Shown: in pieces, positions 8,269 through 16,950 of the stretch
Numbering within the stretch: the stretch's first letter is position 1
Layout: each line of letters opens with the position of its first letter
NCBI RefSeq assembly: GCF_020010925.1
Contig: NZ_JAGJBZ010000003.1
Location: forward strand, 806,001-870,000
Direction of reading: 5' to 3'
DNA from: Streptomyces griseiscabiei
GTDB taxonomy: Bacteria; Actinomycetota; Actinomycetes; Streptomycetales; Streptomycetaceae
DNA: 64,000 nucleotides
Notes under the pieces: generated by a model
Seen by the model: the letters and a program-made list of their open reading frames with translations, nothing else
What the model was told of the DNA's origin: nothing
Databases searched by the model: none
Translations under genes and position numbers: made by a program

Positions 8269-8967
8269 GTGACCCGCGCATCCCTGGACAAGCAGCCGCA
8301 CGAAGTCGCCTCGATGTTCGACCGAGTGGCGAAACGGTACGACCTGACCAACGACGTGCTGTCCCTCGGACAGGACCGCCGCTGGCGCAAGGACGTCGCG
8401 AAGGCGGTGGACGCCCGGCCCGCGCAGAAGATCCTGGACCTCGCGGCCGGTACGGGCACCTCCTCGCTGCCCTTCGCGCAGAGCGGCGCGTACGTCGTCC
8501 CCTGCGACTTCTCCCTCGGCATGCTCCGGGTCGGCAAGGACCGCCACTCCTGGCTGCCCTTCACCGCGGGCGACGCCACGAAGCTGCCGTTCAAGGACGA
8601 CACCTTCGACGCGGTGACCATCTCCTTCGGTCTGCGCAACGTGCAGGACACCGACACCGCGCTGCGTGAGCTGTACCGGGTGACCAAGCCCGGCGGGCGC
8701 GTCGTGATCTGCGAGTTCTCCCACCCGACGTGGGCGCCGTTCCGGACCGTCTACACCGAGTACCTGATGCGCGCGCTGCCGCCGGTCGCCCGCGCGGTGT
8801 CGTCCAACCCGGACGCGTACGTCTATCTCGCCGAGTCCATCCGCGCCTGGCCCGACCAGGCCGGCCTCGCCGAGCGCCTCCGGAAGGCCGGCTGGGACAA
8901 GGTCGCCTGGCGGAACCTCTCGGGCGGGATCGCCGCGCTGCACCGGGGGTTCAAGGCCCAGCCGTAG
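8269..8967 (+). CDS. menG: Demethylmenaquinone methyltransferase (MenG/UbiE family)
   Basis: A 232-residue SAM-dependent methyltransferase carrying out the last step of menaquinone synthesis. The family start [20 protein letters not shown], the SAM loop [10 protein letters not shown], the post-[27 protein letters not shown] and the end [13 protein letters not shown] are all present. I chose the GTG at 8269, which puts the family's usual N-terminus in place; the CACAAT hexamer at 8257-8262 lies 6 bp before it, where a -10 element for a leaderless mRNA would be. It is monocistronic as far as can be seen. Confidence 0.93.
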   Translation: MTRASLDKQPHEVASMFDRVAKRYDLTNDVLSLGQDRRWRKDVAKAVDARPAQKILDLAAGTGTSSLPFAQSGAYVVPCDFSLGMLRVGKDRHSWLPFTAGDATKLPFKDDTFDAVTISFGLRNVQDTDTALRELYRVTKPGGRVVICEFSHPTWAPFRTVYTEYLMRALPPVARAVSSNPDAYVYLAESIRAWPDQAGLAERLRKAGWDKVAWRNLSGGIAALHRGFKAQP

Positions 8968-9030
8968 GCCCCGACTCGGCCCGCTCGGCGCTGATTTCAC
9001 CCGTACGGGGGACGTCCGTCGGGTCATGGT

Positions 9031-9062
9031 GTTGACGAGAACCGGTCAACAGAAACTACCGT
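9031..9062 (+). promoter_or_regulatory. Possible promoter with embedded inverted repeat upstream of the zinc-ribbon gene
   Basis: GTTGAC (9031-9036) and GTCAAC (9045-9050) form a perfect inverted repeat with an 8-bp spacer. TTGACG at 9032-9037 could serve as a -35 box and TACCGT at 9057-9062 as a -10 box, but the 19-bp spacing is longer than ideal. If real, the inverted repeat would be an operator overlapping the -35 box. Confidence 0.3.
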
Positions 9063-9110
9063 CCGTTGATACATCGGCACGCGCCGGTGATGTCGTACGA
9101 CGGGGGATTC

Positions 9111-11039
9111 ATGACGGCCTACTGCCCGCACTGCGGAACACCGGGACCCGACGAGGCACGCTTCTGCATGAAGTGCGGGCGGGAACGCCCGCCGGTTCCG
9201 TCGTCGGTTCCGTCCTCGGTTCCCTCACCTGTTCCGTCACCCGTCCCGCCGACGGCTCCGCCCCAGGTGCCCCAGGCGCCTTCGGGACCCCCGCCGACTT
9301 CGCAGGCCCCGCAGGCCTCACCGGCTCCACCGGGTGTGCCGCCCCTCGGGCCGCCACCGCCCCCTCCCGAGTACGCCCCCGTCCCGGCCCGCCCCTCGCC
9401 CTTCGGCGCCTTCCTGGGCCGGGCCTTCCGGGGTGACTGGGGCGGGTCCGCCCTGGCCGCGCTCTGGCCGGTGGGGCTGCTCTTCGCCGCCGCCGTCGCC
9501 CTGGCCGTCCCGTCCTACGGCCAGAGCAACCAGGACGACCAGTACTTCGTGGGCTTCGCCGACCGGCTGGGCCTCGCCCTCGCCGGCCTCCTCCAGGGCC
9601 TCGGCGGCGGCTTCACGGTCTCCGAGTCCGGCGACGGCGACTACACGAGCGAGTACCAGTCAGCCGAGGGCGCCGTCACCTTCACCCTGGTCCCGCTCGC
9701 GGTGACGCTGCTGTTCCTCGGGGCGCTCTGGATCGGCCTGCGGCAGCTCCGGACGCGCCGAGCGGTACGCGGGGCGTACGGCGCTGGGTACGGGGTCGCG
9801 TACGGAGCCACGTACGCCGGTGCCGGTGCCGGTGCCGGGTGGCCGGGCGCGGTGCCCGCCGGGAGCCGGACCGCCGGGCTCGAAGCGGCCGTGCGGGTCA
9901 CGCTGCTGGTGACGGCCGCCGTACTGCTGCTCGGGCTGTTCGCCCAGCCCGAGGTCGCGCTCGTCGAGGTCTCGACCTCCCCCTGGCGCGCGGCACTGGG
10001 CGCGCTGCTGCTCACCGCCGCCGTCTCGGTGGGCCTGTCGCAACGCGACGACCTGGCCGCCTGGCTGGCCGTCCGCCCCGGTCCCCGGGCCCTGTTCCGG
10101 GCGACCGGAACGGCCGTACGCGCCATGGCGATCGTCCTCGCCCTCTGCTCGCTCGTCGCCTTCGTCGTCCTCGTGGCGAACGACGACTGGCAGTCCGAAT
10201 GGGAGGAGGACCTCAACCCGCTCCTGCTCGTCCTGCTCGTCCTGCCCAACCTCGCCGTCAACCTCCTCGGCCTCTCGTGGGGCGCGTCCATCACCGGCGA
10301 GGCGGGCCGCACCCGGTACGGCGACGGCGACTCGTCGTTCGGCGGCGACTCGTCCGGCGACCACGGTCTCGCCGAGTCCGGCCCGTACGGCGGCTACGAG
10401 CGCGAGTCGTTCGGGCTCTCCGAACTGGGCGACGCCGTCAACTCCTGGGCGGTCGTGGGCGCGTTGACGCTCGGCGCGGTCTGCGCCCTGATCCTCGGCG
10501 TCCTCGCGGCCCGCCGCTCCCCGGGCCGCGGCGAGCAACTCCTCGCCGCCGGTGTGTTCTTCGGTCTCTTCCTCCTCCTCGCCGGTGTCAGCGGCTTCGG
10601 CATGGAGGCCTCCGGCTCCGCCACGACCGACTTCAGCGGCGAGTTCTCGTCCACGGGGCAGGGGAACGCCGGCCTCGACCTCCCCGAGGTGCTCCTCTTC
10701 GGCCTCCTGTGGATCTTCGGCGCGGCCCTTCTCGCGCCCTACCTGGTCCGGCTGACCGGAGGACGTAGGGCGACGACCGCCCCGCCGGTCCCACCGATGC
10801 CGGGGATGCCTGCGATGCCGGGGATGCCAGGGCTGCCTGCGATGCCGGGCAGCGGCCCGGCCTCGATGCCGGCCCCGGCTCCGTACGAGCCCCCGCTCGT
10901 GCGCCTGGACCACCACCGGGCGCCGTCCGCCGAGCCATCCGCGCCCCGCAGCCGCGCCCTCGTCTGGACGCTCACCGTCGCGGCGGCCTTCGCGATCGGC
11001 GGGGGAGGGGCGGCGGCGATCCTGCTCTGGCAGAAGTAG
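9111..11039 (+). CDS. Zinc-ribbon multispanning membrane protein (Streptomyces-type hydrophobic protein)
   Basis: A 642-residue protein of unknown function. Residues 1-25 form a zinc ribbon (YCPHCGTPGPDEARFCMKCG, four cysteines as two CxxC pairs). A Pro/Ser/Val-rich repetitive linker follows to about residue 85, then about ten hydrophobic segments with Gly/Asp/Ser-rich loops, a Pro/Met-rich stretch with repeated MPGMP units near residue 565, and a last transmembrane helix (about 620-640). It may belong to the group annotated as streptophobe proteins, but I am not sure. The ATG at 9111 follows GGGGG; an in-frame upstream start at 9066 would add 15 unlikely residues. The gene is convergent with the PASTA gene. 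Confidence 0.8.
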   Translation: MTAYCPHCGTPGPDEARFCMKCGRERPPVPSSVPSSVPSPVPSPVPPTAPPQVPQAPSGPPPTSQAPQASPAPPGVPPLGPPPPPPEYAPVPARPSPFGAFLGRAFRGDWGGSALAALWPVGLLFAAAVALAVPSYGQSNQDDQYFVGFADRLGLALAGLLQGLGGGFTVSESGDGDYTSEYQSAEGAVTFTLVPLAVTLLFLGALWIGLRQLRTRRAVRGAYGAGYGVAYGATYAGAGAGAGWPGAVPAGSRTAGLEAAVRVTLLVTAAVLLLGLFAQPEVALVEVSTSPWRAALGALLLTAAVSVGLSQRDDLAAWLAVRPGPRALFRATGTAVRAMAIVLALCSLVAFVVLVANDDWQSEWEEDLNPLLLVLLVLPNLAVNLLGLSWGASITGEAGRTRYGDGDSSFGGDSSGDHGLAESGPYGGYERESFGLSELGDAVNSWAVVGALTLGAVCALILGVLAARRSPGRGEQLLAAGVFFGLFLLLAGVSGFGMEASGSATTDFSGEFSSTGQGNAGLDLPEVLLFGLLWIFGAALLAPYLVRLTGGRRATTAPPVPPMPGMPAMPGMPGLPAMPGSGPASMPAPAPYEPPLVRLDHHRAPSAEPSAPRSRALVWTLTVAAAFAIGGGGAAAILLWQK

Positions 11040-11061
11040 GCGGGCAGGGACGGGCCTCGCG

Positions 11062-11385
11062 TCACCGGAGCACCGCGAACGGGTCCCCCGGCTCGTCCAG
11101 TGCCCTGCGCAACCCGGGCGGAGGGCCCCCGTGCCGGGGCTCCCGCACGCCCCCGCCGTCGTCCCCCGACTCGAACCACACGGTCACGGCGGCCCCGCGC
11201 GGCACCTTCACCCCCGGCGGCGGGTACTGCCGTACGACGTAGTCCACGACGGCCAGTTGGAGGTCGGGCCGGTCGGGTGCGACGAGGGTGACCCCGTCCG
11301 CCTCGGCCGTCTCGCGCGCGTCCACGGCCATCAGGCCGACGAACCGTGGCACACGCACTTCGAATGACTTGGGTGTTATGCGCAC
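11062..11385 (-). CDS. Small single-PASTA-domain protein
   Basis: A 107-residue protein consisting of one PASTA domain (about residues 9-72): VPRFVGLMAVDARETAEADG, then VVDYVVRQYPPPGVKVPRGAAVTVWF. PASTA domains bind peptidoglycan fragments or beta-lactams, but usually occur outside the membrane on PknB kinases or PBPs. This one has no signal peptide or membrane helix, so it is either cytoplasmic with another role or exported by an unseen route. A charged Gly-rich tail follows. The start is a GTG. It is convergent with the zinc-ribbon gene and 22 bp from it. Confidence 0.75.
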   Translation of the reverse strand: MRITPKSFEVRVPRFVGLMAVDARETAEADGVTLVAPDRPDLQLAVVDYVVRQYPPPGVKVPRGAAVTVWFESGDDGGGVREPRHGGPPPGLRRALDEPGDPFAVLR

Positions 11386-11551
11386 AGATGTTCACCCCCA
11401 GCGGTACCGGCAGGGTAACCGCCGAGCGGCCCCGCCCGGAAGCGCTGCGTGGCAATCCGCGCCAAATCGCTACTGTGGGTGACGGGTTGCCGAAATCCCG
11501 AACATCGAGCCCTTGCATCGAGCCCTTACGCCGAACCCTTACGCCGACCCC

Positions 11552-12058
11552 TCACAGGGCCAGCCGGTAGCAGTGCCCCAGCTGTTGGGTGACGGGGACC
11601 GTGTACGTCTCCGCCAGTTCCATGCCCAGCCTTCGGGTCACGGCGATGGACCGTTCGTTGCGGGCGTTGACCATCGCGACGACGCCGCCGACGCCCGCCT
11701 CCCGCACCCGCTCCACGGTCTGGATCGCGGCGGCGGTCACATACCCCTTCCCCCAGTGGTCCCGGGCGAGCCGCCAGCCGATCTCGATCTCCCCGGTGGG
11801 GCCCCACTCCCGGGGCCACGGCTGGGCGCCGGTGAAGCCGATGGCCCGGCCCTCCTCGTCGAGCATGGTCCACAGGCAGAAGCCGTGCTCGGCGTCGTGG
11901 CGGCGCTGGCGCGCGGTGAGCTCCTCGTAGACGGACAGCTCGGCCGACCGGCCGCCGTGGAACTCCATGACGTCGGGATCGTCGAAGATCCGGTGCCAGG
12001 CGAAGGCGTCCTCGTCGGTGGGGACACGCAGCCGTACGTCGGGCAGAGCTCTGGTCAC
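11552..12058 (-). CDS. GNAT N-acetyltransferase (RimJ/RimL-like)
   Basis: A 168-residue acetyltransferase. The fold is shown by LRVPTDEDAFAWHRIFDDPDV at the start, the strand IGFTGAQPW, EIEIGWRLARDHWGKGYVTAA (acetyl-CoA-binding motif with GKGYV) and VNARNERSIAVTRRLGME near the end, the usual RimJ/RimL pattern. The acetylated substrate is unknown. The gene is divergent from the flavoprotein at 12206, and the 147-bp gap must hold both promoters. Confidence 0.85.
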   Translation of the reverse strand: MTRALPDVRLRVPTDEDAFAWHRIFDDPDVMEFHGGRSAELSVYEELTARQRRHDAEHGFCLWTMLDEEGRAIGFTGAQPWPREWGPTGEIEIGWRLARDHWGKGYVTAAAIQTVERVREAGVGGVVAMVNARNERSIAVTRRLGMELAETYTVPVTQQLGHCYRLAL

Positions 12059-12205
12059 AGGGGCAGCCCTTCAGCCGATGATCGGTACCGCTGAATAGAC
12101 TGCCCATGTCCGACGCCTGTCGGCACATGATTTCTGGCCGTCCGGTCCTGCGGACTGCCAGCAGGCTTTGCTCCGATCCTTCTACTTTCTTGGGGAGAAC
12201 CCGTC

Positions 12206-13498
12206 GTGACCGAGCCCCAGCCCCTTACCGAACACACCGCCGATGTGATCGTCGTCGGGGCCGGACCAGCCGGTTCCACCACCGCGTACTACCTGGCGAA
12301 GGCCGGACTGGACGTGCTGCTCCTGGAGAAGACCAGCTTCCCGAGGGAGAAGGTCTGCGGTGACGGCCTCACGCCCCGCGCCACCAAACAGCTGGTGGCG
12401 ATGGGCATCGACATCTCCGAGGAGGCCGGCTGGCTCCGCAACAAGGGGCTGCGGATCATCGGCGGCGGTGTCCGCCTCCAGCTCGACTGGCCGGATCTCG
12501 CCGCCTATCCGAACTACGGACTCGTCCGCAAGCGCGACGACTTCGACGAGCAGCTCGCCCGCCAGGCCCAGAAGGCGGGCGCCCGGCTGTACGAGCGCTG
12601 CAACGTGGGCGCGCCGATCATCGACGACCGCACCGGCCGGATCACCGGCGTGCACGCCAAGCTCGGCGAGGAGAAGCGCGAAGTCACCTTCCACGCCCCG
12701 CTGGTGGTGGCGGCCGACGGCAACTCCACCCGGCTCTCCCTCGCGATGGGCCTGCACCGCCGCGAGGACCGCCCCATGGGTGTCGCGGTCCGCACCTACT
12801 TCACCTCCCCGCGCCACGACGACGACTACCTGGAGTCCTGGCTGGAACTGTGGGACAAGCGCGGCCCGGGCGACGACCGCCTGCTCCCCGGCTACGGCTG
12901 GATCTTCGGCATGGGCGACGGCACGTCCAACGTCGGTCTGGGCGTCCTCAACACCTCCTCCTCGTTCAAGGAGCTGGACTGGCGCGACGTCCTGAAGGCC
13001 TGGTGCGCGTCCATGCCGGAGGAGTGGGGCTACACCCCCGAGAACATGACCGGCCCGATCCGCGGCGCCGCCCTCCCGATGGCGTTCAACCGCCAGCCCC
13101 ACTACACCAAGGGCCTGCTGCTGGTCGGCGACGCGGGCGGCATGGTGAACCCCTTCAACGGCGAGGGCATCGCCTACGCCATGGAGTCCGGACAGATCGC
13201 CGCCGACGTCATCGTCCAGGCCCACGCCCGCGCCACCCCCGGGCAGCGCGAACTCGCCCTCCAGCGCTACCCGCAGGTCCTCAAGGACACCTTCGGCGGC
13301 TACTACACGATGGGCCGCGCCTTCGTGAAGCTCATCGGCAACCCGAAGATCATGAAGCTGGCCACCCAGCGGGGTCTGACCCACCCGATGCTGATGAAGT
13401 TCACGCTGAAGATGCTGGCCAACCTCACCGACCCGACCGGCGGCGACGCGATGGACCGCATCATCAACGGCCTGAGCAAGGTGGCCCCGAAGGCCTGA
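12206..13498 (+). CDS. Geranylgeranyl reductase-family flavoprotein, candidate menaquinone side-chain reductase
   Basis: A 430-residue FAD enzyme. The Rossmann FAD motif is near the N-terminus (VIVVGAGPAGSTTAYYLAKA, about residues 13-32), followed by FPREKVCGDGLTPRA, the family hallmark, VVAADGNSTRLS and the second FAD-binding motif VGDAGGMVNPFNGEGIAYAM. Family members reduce double bonds in isoprenoid chains; actinobacterial relatives (MenJ type) partly saturate the menaquinone tail. Placement between menG and nuo makes that role likely here but unproven. The GTG start follows GGGGAGA. A strong hairpin ends the transcript 24 bp downstream. Confidence 0.85.
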   Translation: MTEPQPLTEHTADVIVVGAGPAGSTTAYYLAKAGLDVLLLEKTSFPREKVCGDGLTPRATKQLVAMGIDISEEAGWLRNKGLRIIGGGVRLQLDWPDLAAYPNYGLVRKRDDFDEQLARQAQKAGARLYERCNVGAPIIDDRTGRITGVHAKLGEEKREVTFHAPLVVAADGNSTRLSLAMGLHRREDRPMGVAVRTYFTSPRHDDDYLESWLELWDKRGPGDDRLLPGYGWIFGMGDGTSNVGLGVLNTSSSFKELDWRDVLKAWCASMPEEWGYTPENMTGPIRGAALPMAFNRQPHYTKGLLLVGDAGGMVNPFNGEGIAYAMESGQIAADVIVQAHARATPGQRELALQRYPQVLKDTFGGYYTMGRAFVKLIGNPKIMKLATQRGLTHPMLMKFTLKMLANLTDPTGGDAMDRIINGLSKVAPKA

Positions 13499-13521
13499 CC
13501 CGCGGGCTTCCTCGACACGTC

Positions 13522-13553
13522 CGGCCGGCCACGGAGCGCTCCGTGGCCGGCCG
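13522..13553. terminator. Perfect 32-bp palindrome after the reductase gene
   Basis: The segment is fully self-complementary around GAGCGCTC, giving a 14-16 bp GC stem (outer arm CGGCCGGCCACGGAGC). There is no U-tract, which is usual for Streptomyces terminators. It lies 24 bp after the stop at 13498 and would work in both directions between the two convergent genes. Confidence 0.75.
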
Positions 13554-13664
13554 AACCTCTGTACGCCTCTGAGGGGCTCGCCGCCGCCCCGGAGCGCGGA
13601 ACACCTTCGGCGCGGGACGACGGGCGCTCTGTGGGGCGCCTGTGGCCTTTCCGCGGGCAGCCCG

Positions 13665-13698
13665 AGGGCCGCTGTCCCCCTACGGGGAGAGCGGCCCT
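13665..13698 (-). terminator. Hairpin after the NlpC/P60 gene
   Basis: AGGGCCGCT (13665-13673) pairs with AGCGGCCCT (13690-13698); an inner TCCCC/GGGGA stem closes a CTAC loop. It lies 28 bp beyond the stop of the minus-strand NlpC/P60 gene. Confidence 0.7.
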
Positions 13699-13726
13699 TC
13701 GAAAACGGCCTGTGCGGCCGGGTGGG

Positions 13727-14533
13727 TCAGAGGACGCGCACCGCGCCCGTCGCCGGGTAGCCGGAGAGGTCCTGGATCACGACGCCCTTGGAGGGGTTCG
13801 CCGCGTCGAGGTACTGGCCGTTCCCGACGTAGACACCCACGTGGTACGCCGAACCCTTGGCGCCCCAGTACAGGATGTCGCCGACCTGGAGGTTCGACAG
13901 CGAGACCTCGGTGCCGACCGTCGACTGATCCTGTGAGACCCGGGGAAGGTCCACGTTGACCTGCTTGAACGCGGCCTGCACGAGCGAGGAGCAGTCCCAC
14001 GCGTTGGGGCCCGTGGCACCCAGGACGTAGGCGTCGCCGAGCTGCGCCTTCAGGAAGGAGATGACCGTGCCGACGCTGCCGGAGGCGGGCGCCGTCGTGG
14101 TCGTCGTCGACGCGGACGAGTTGGTCGTGAGGGTGGTCCGCTCACTGTCGCGCGAGGCGCGCTCGGCGGCGGCCTTGCGCTCGGCCTCCTCGGCGGCCTT
14201 CTTCCGGGCCTCTTCCTTCTTCGCCTTGGCGAGGTCCTTGTCGGCCTGCTTGGCCGCCTCTTCGGCGGCCGCGTCACGCTCGGCCTGCAGCTGGTAGTCG
14301 GCCGCCATCGCCTGCGTGGCGTCCGCGGACTGCGCGGCCTGCGTGGCCAGATCGGCCGTGAGGGTGGGCAGTTCGAGCGTCTGCGTCACCGGCTCCGCGG
14401 CGAACGCGGCCGTCGACGCGCCGGCCACGGCCACGGTGCTGAGAACGCCACCGGCGACTCCGGCGCGCATCGCGATCGAGGACGCGTTGCGGCGGGGCTT
14501 CCGGTGGCTGCGTATGTGAGCGGTGTGGGACAT
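13727..14533 (-). CDS. Secreted NlpC/P60 peptidoglycan endopeptidase with coiled-coil
   Basis: A 268-residue exported cell-wall hydrolase. The N-terminus has basic residues and a signal-like hydrophobic stretch ending in AFAA. An Ala/Glu/Lys-rich coiled coil follows (about residues 60-125), then a Ser/Thr linker, then the NlpC/P60 domain with catalytic Cys in AWDCSSLVQAAF and catalytic His in SAYHVGVYVG. It would cut stem peptides of peptidoglycan. I chose the ATG at 14533 (MSHTAHIRSHRK); in-frame starts up to 14590 would add a poor leader, and the GGAGGAG at about 14550 is too far upstream to settle this. It is divergent from nuo across 757 bp. Confidence 0.85.
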   Translation of the reverse strand: MSHTAHIRSHRKPRRNASSIAMRAGVAGGVLSTVAVAGASTAAFAAEPVTQTLELPTLTADLATQAAQSADATQAMAADYQLQAERDAAAEEAAKQADKDLAKAKKEEARKKAAEEAERKAAAERASRDSERTTLTTNSSASTTTTTAPASGSVGTVISFLKAQLGDAYVLGATGPNAWDCSSLVQAAFKQVNVDLPRVSQDQSTVGTEVSLSNLQVGDILYWGAKGSAYHVGVYVGNGQYLDAANPSKGVVIQDLSGYPATGAVRVL

Positions 14534-14772
14534 GGGTACAAGCGGTACCAGCGACTCCTCCATACCTTCAAGAAACGTGTGCTGCGCCACAGTTGTTCAA
14601 CCCAGGCGCCAAATTTCCTGTGCGTCACTCTTTATTGACGCCGTAACGGTCATAGCGGACACGACTCAACAAGCCTTTGATCATGCACTTTCGTGATTAC
14701 GCCCGAATTGCCCTGCGCTTACCACCGATCGCAGCGAGTGGCCAAGGCTGGTTGATTTGATCTCCCTGTGAT

Positions 14773-14786
14773 GTGACGCAGGTCAC
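14773..14786. promoter_or_regulatory. Crp-like palindrome GTGAC-N4-GTCAC
   Basis: GTGACGCAGGTCAC is a perfect match to the symmetric half-sites GTGAC and GTCAC of actinobacterial Crp/Fnr-type regulators. It lies 240 bp upstream of the NlpC/P60 start and about 505 bp upstream of nuoA, so the NlpC/P60 gene is the likelier target. Binding is inferred from sequence only. Confidence 0.5.
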
Positions 14787-15164
14787 GGAACGGTCGCCCG
14801 ACTCCCCGGCGTCCCGCGCGGGTGTGGCGCGAATGTGTCCGTCCGCGACGCTCGTGAACGCGTGCACGCGTCCACATCGGTCGTCGGACCTCCCTCCGGG
14901 GTGTGAACGCCGCATCCTATCAAGCGACCCCGTCCAGCACCAATTTGCATGCAGCGGAACTCTCTTGATATGGAGACGCCATGCGTGACCAGCGGTAACG
15001 CTTAAAAATGTCACTTCTGGTGATCAGTCTGGCGCTTCGTGTATGAAGATCGTCGCTCATCCGACTTCATGATCCTTCGTCAGGTGGTGGAGATCACAAA
15101 CTCGGTGCTGCACCCGTGTCGCAGATCACAGACCGGCAGGCATAGGATGCGGGGCAGTTGGGCT

Positions 15165-15180
15165 TGTGACCTGCTTCACA
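15165..15180. promoter_or_regulatory. Rex operator (ROP-like) upstream of the nuo operon
   Basis: TGTGACCTGCTTCACA fits the Rex consensus TGTGAAC-N3-TTCACA, with both outer half-sites TGTGA and TTCACA exact and one mismatch (C for A) in the left arm. In Streptomyces coelicolor, Rex senses NADH/NAD+ and is known to control cyd, nuo and rex-hem. The site is 110 bp upstream of the nuoA GTG. A TAGGAT hexamer at 15143-15148 just upstream could be a -10, which would place the operator over the early transcript; its -35 is not clear. Confidence 0.8.
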
Positions 15181-15290
15181 TGTTCGCGATCTTCGTCGGG
15201 ACGGGCGGAGTTCGTGGGACCGGTGGGGCGGGGGAGCAGGGCCCACGCCATCCGCCAGCAGTCAGTGCCGACTGAGAGGAGCGAGGAGCG

Positions 15291-15650
15291 GTGAACGCTT
15301 ATGCGCCCATCCTCGTACTGGGAGCCCTCGGGGCAGGCTTTGCGATCTTCTCCGTGGTCATGGCCACGCTGATCGGCCCGAAGCGCTACAACCGGGCCAA
15401 GCTCGAGGCCTACGAGTGCGGGATCGAGCCCACCCCCACGCCGGCCGGCGGCGGGCGATTCCCCATCAAGTACTACCTGACGGCGATGCTCTTCATCGTC
15501 TTCGACATCGAGATCGTCTTCCTCTACCCCTGGGCCGTCACCTTCGACGCCCTGGGTGTTTTCGGGCTCGTGGAGATGCTGCTCTTCGTGCTCACCGTCT
15601 TCGTCGCCTACGCGTACGTCTGGCGGCGCGGCGGCCTGGAATGGGACTGA
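15291..15650 (+). CDS. nuoA: NADH-quinone oxidoreductase subunit A
   Basis: A 119-residue membrane subunit of complex I with three transmembrane helices. The conserved loop [11 protein letters not shown] carries the family cysteine, followed by [21 protein letters not shown] with conserved acidic residues. It opens the 14-gene operon; the GTG start follows GAGGAGCGAGGAGCG, a strong ribosome-binding site. The Rex-like operator upstream should govern the whole operon. Confidence 0.97.
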   Translation: MNAYAPILVLGALGAGFAIFSVVMATLIGPKRYNRAKLEAYECGIEPTPTPAGGGRFPIKYYLTAMLFIVFDIEIVFLYPWAVTFDALGVFGLVEMLLFVLTVFVAYAYVWRRGGLEWD

Positions 15651-15664
15651 GGGGCCTTTAGACC

Positions 15665-16219
15665 ATGGGACTCGAAGAAAAACTGCCGAGCGGTTTCCTG
15701 CTGACCACCGTCGAGCAGGCCGCGGGCTGGGTACGCAAGGCATCCGTCTTCCCCGCCACCTTCGGCCTCGCCTGTTGTGCCATCGAGATGATGACCACGG
15801 GTGCGGGGCGCTACGACCTGGCGCGCTTCGGAATGGAGGTGTTCCGGGGCTCGCCGCGTCAGGCGGACCTGATGATCGTGGCCGGCCGGGTCAGCCAGAA
15901 GATGGCGCCGGTGCTGCGGCAGGTCTACGACCAGATGCCGAATCCCAAGTGGGTGATCTCCATGGGGGTCTGCGCGTCGTCCGGCGGCATGTTCAACAAC
16001 TACGCGATCGTCCAGGGCGTCGACCACATCGTCCCCGTCGACATCTATCTGCCGGGCTGCCCGCCGCGGCCCGAGATGCTGATGGACGCGATCCTCAAGC
16101 TCCACCAGAAGATCCAGACGTCCAAGCTCGGCGTGAACGCCGAGGAAGCGGCCCGCGAGGCGGAGGAGGCGGCCCTCAAGGCGCTCCCCCTCATCGAGAT
16201 GAAGGGGCTGCTGCGATGA
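15665..16219 (+). CDS. nuoB: NADH-quinone oxidoreductase subunit B
   Basis: A 184-residue peripheral subunit that holds cluster N2, the last iron-sulfur centre before quinone. The four ligands are seen: the tandem cysteines in [10 protein letters not shown], the Cys of [10 protein letters not shown] and that of LPGCPPRPE. The C-terminal tail is Ala/Glu-rich. Its stop overlaps the nuoC start (ATGA). Confidence 0.97.
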   Translation: MGLEEKLPSGFLLTTVEQAAGWVRKASVFPATFGLACCAIEMMTTGAGRYDLARFGMEVFRGSPRQADLMIVAGRVSQKMAPVLRQVYDQMPNPKWVISMGVCASSGGMFNNYAIVQGVDHIVPVDIYLPGCPPRPEMLMDAILKLHQKIQTSKLGVNAEEAAREAEEAALKALPLIEMKGLLR

Positions 16220-16950
16220 GCGACGCGAACGGGGTGAACCCCGAGAAGGACCTCGCCGCCTCCAACCTCCCCGGCCAGCGCGGCGACGGCGGTGAGGAGA
16301 TCCGCGTCCAGCGCGGCATGTTCGGCGCGAACAACGGCGGCGACACCTCCGGCTACGGCGGCCTGGTCCGCTCGATCCGCCTGCCCGGCTCAGCGAACCG
16401 CCCCTACGGCGGCTGGTTCGACGAGGTCGCCGACGAACTGGAGGGCGCCCTGGAGGAACAGGGCCTCGTCCCCGAGAACGTGATCGACAAGACGGTCGTC
16501 GACCGCGACGAGATCACCTTCCACATCGAGCGCGAGTACCTACCGCGCGTCGCCCGCACCCTCCGCGACGACCCGGCCCTCCGCTTCGAACTGTGCACGG
16601 GCGTCTCCGGCGTCCACTACCCCGGCGACAAGGGCCGCGAGCTGCACGCCGTCTACCACCTGCGGTCGATCACCCACAACCGGCTGATCCGCCTGGAGGT
16701 CTCCGCCCCCGACGCCGACCCGCACATCCCGTCGCTCGTCCCCGTCTACCCGACCAACGACTGGCACGAGCGCGAGACGTACGACTTCTTCGGCATCGTC
16801 TTCGACGGCCACCCCGCGCTGACGCGGATCATGATGCCGGACGACTGGCAGGGCTTCCCGCAGCGCAAGGACTACCCCCTCGGCGGCATCCCCGTCGAGT
16901 ACAAGGGCGCCCAGATCCCGGCTCCGGACCAGCGGAGGTCGTACTCATGA
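16216..16950 (+). CDS. nuoC: NADH-quinone oxidoreductase subunit C
   Basis: A 244-residue peripheral subunit of the 30-kDa family. After a Gly-rich, charged N-terminal extension of about 70 residues, family motifs appear: [26 protein letters not shown] and the signature [20 protein letters not shown], ending in [19 protein letters not shown]. The ATGA overlap with nuoB and the ATGA overlap with nuoD show translational coupling. Confidence 0.96.
   Translation: MSDANGVNPEKDLAASNLPGQRGDGGEEIRVQRGMFGANNGGDTSGYGGLVRSIRLPGSANRPYGGWFDEVADELEGALEEQGLVPENVIDKTVVDRDEITFHIEREYLPRVARTLRDDPALRFELCTGVSGVHYPGDKGRELHAVYHLRSITHNRLIRLEVSAPDADPHIPSLVPVYPTNDWHERETYDFFGIVFDGHPALTRIMMPDDWQGFPQRKDYPLGGIPVEYKGAQIPAPDQRRSYS

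Larger units (their letters stand above)
14534..15290. other. Long divergent intergenic region between the NlpC/P60 gene and nuoA
   Basis: This 757-bp stretch is clearly lower in GC than its surroundings and has no credible ORF. It holds GCGTCA/TGACGC (14622-14641, inverted repeat), a Crp-like palindrome (14773-14786), an AT-rich patch around 14940-15015 containing TTGCAT and TGATAT promoter-like boxes, a GTGGTGGAGATCACA segment near 15085 and the Rex-like site at 15165. Such length suggests several promoters, or an unannotated small RNA or leader. Confidence 0.6.
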
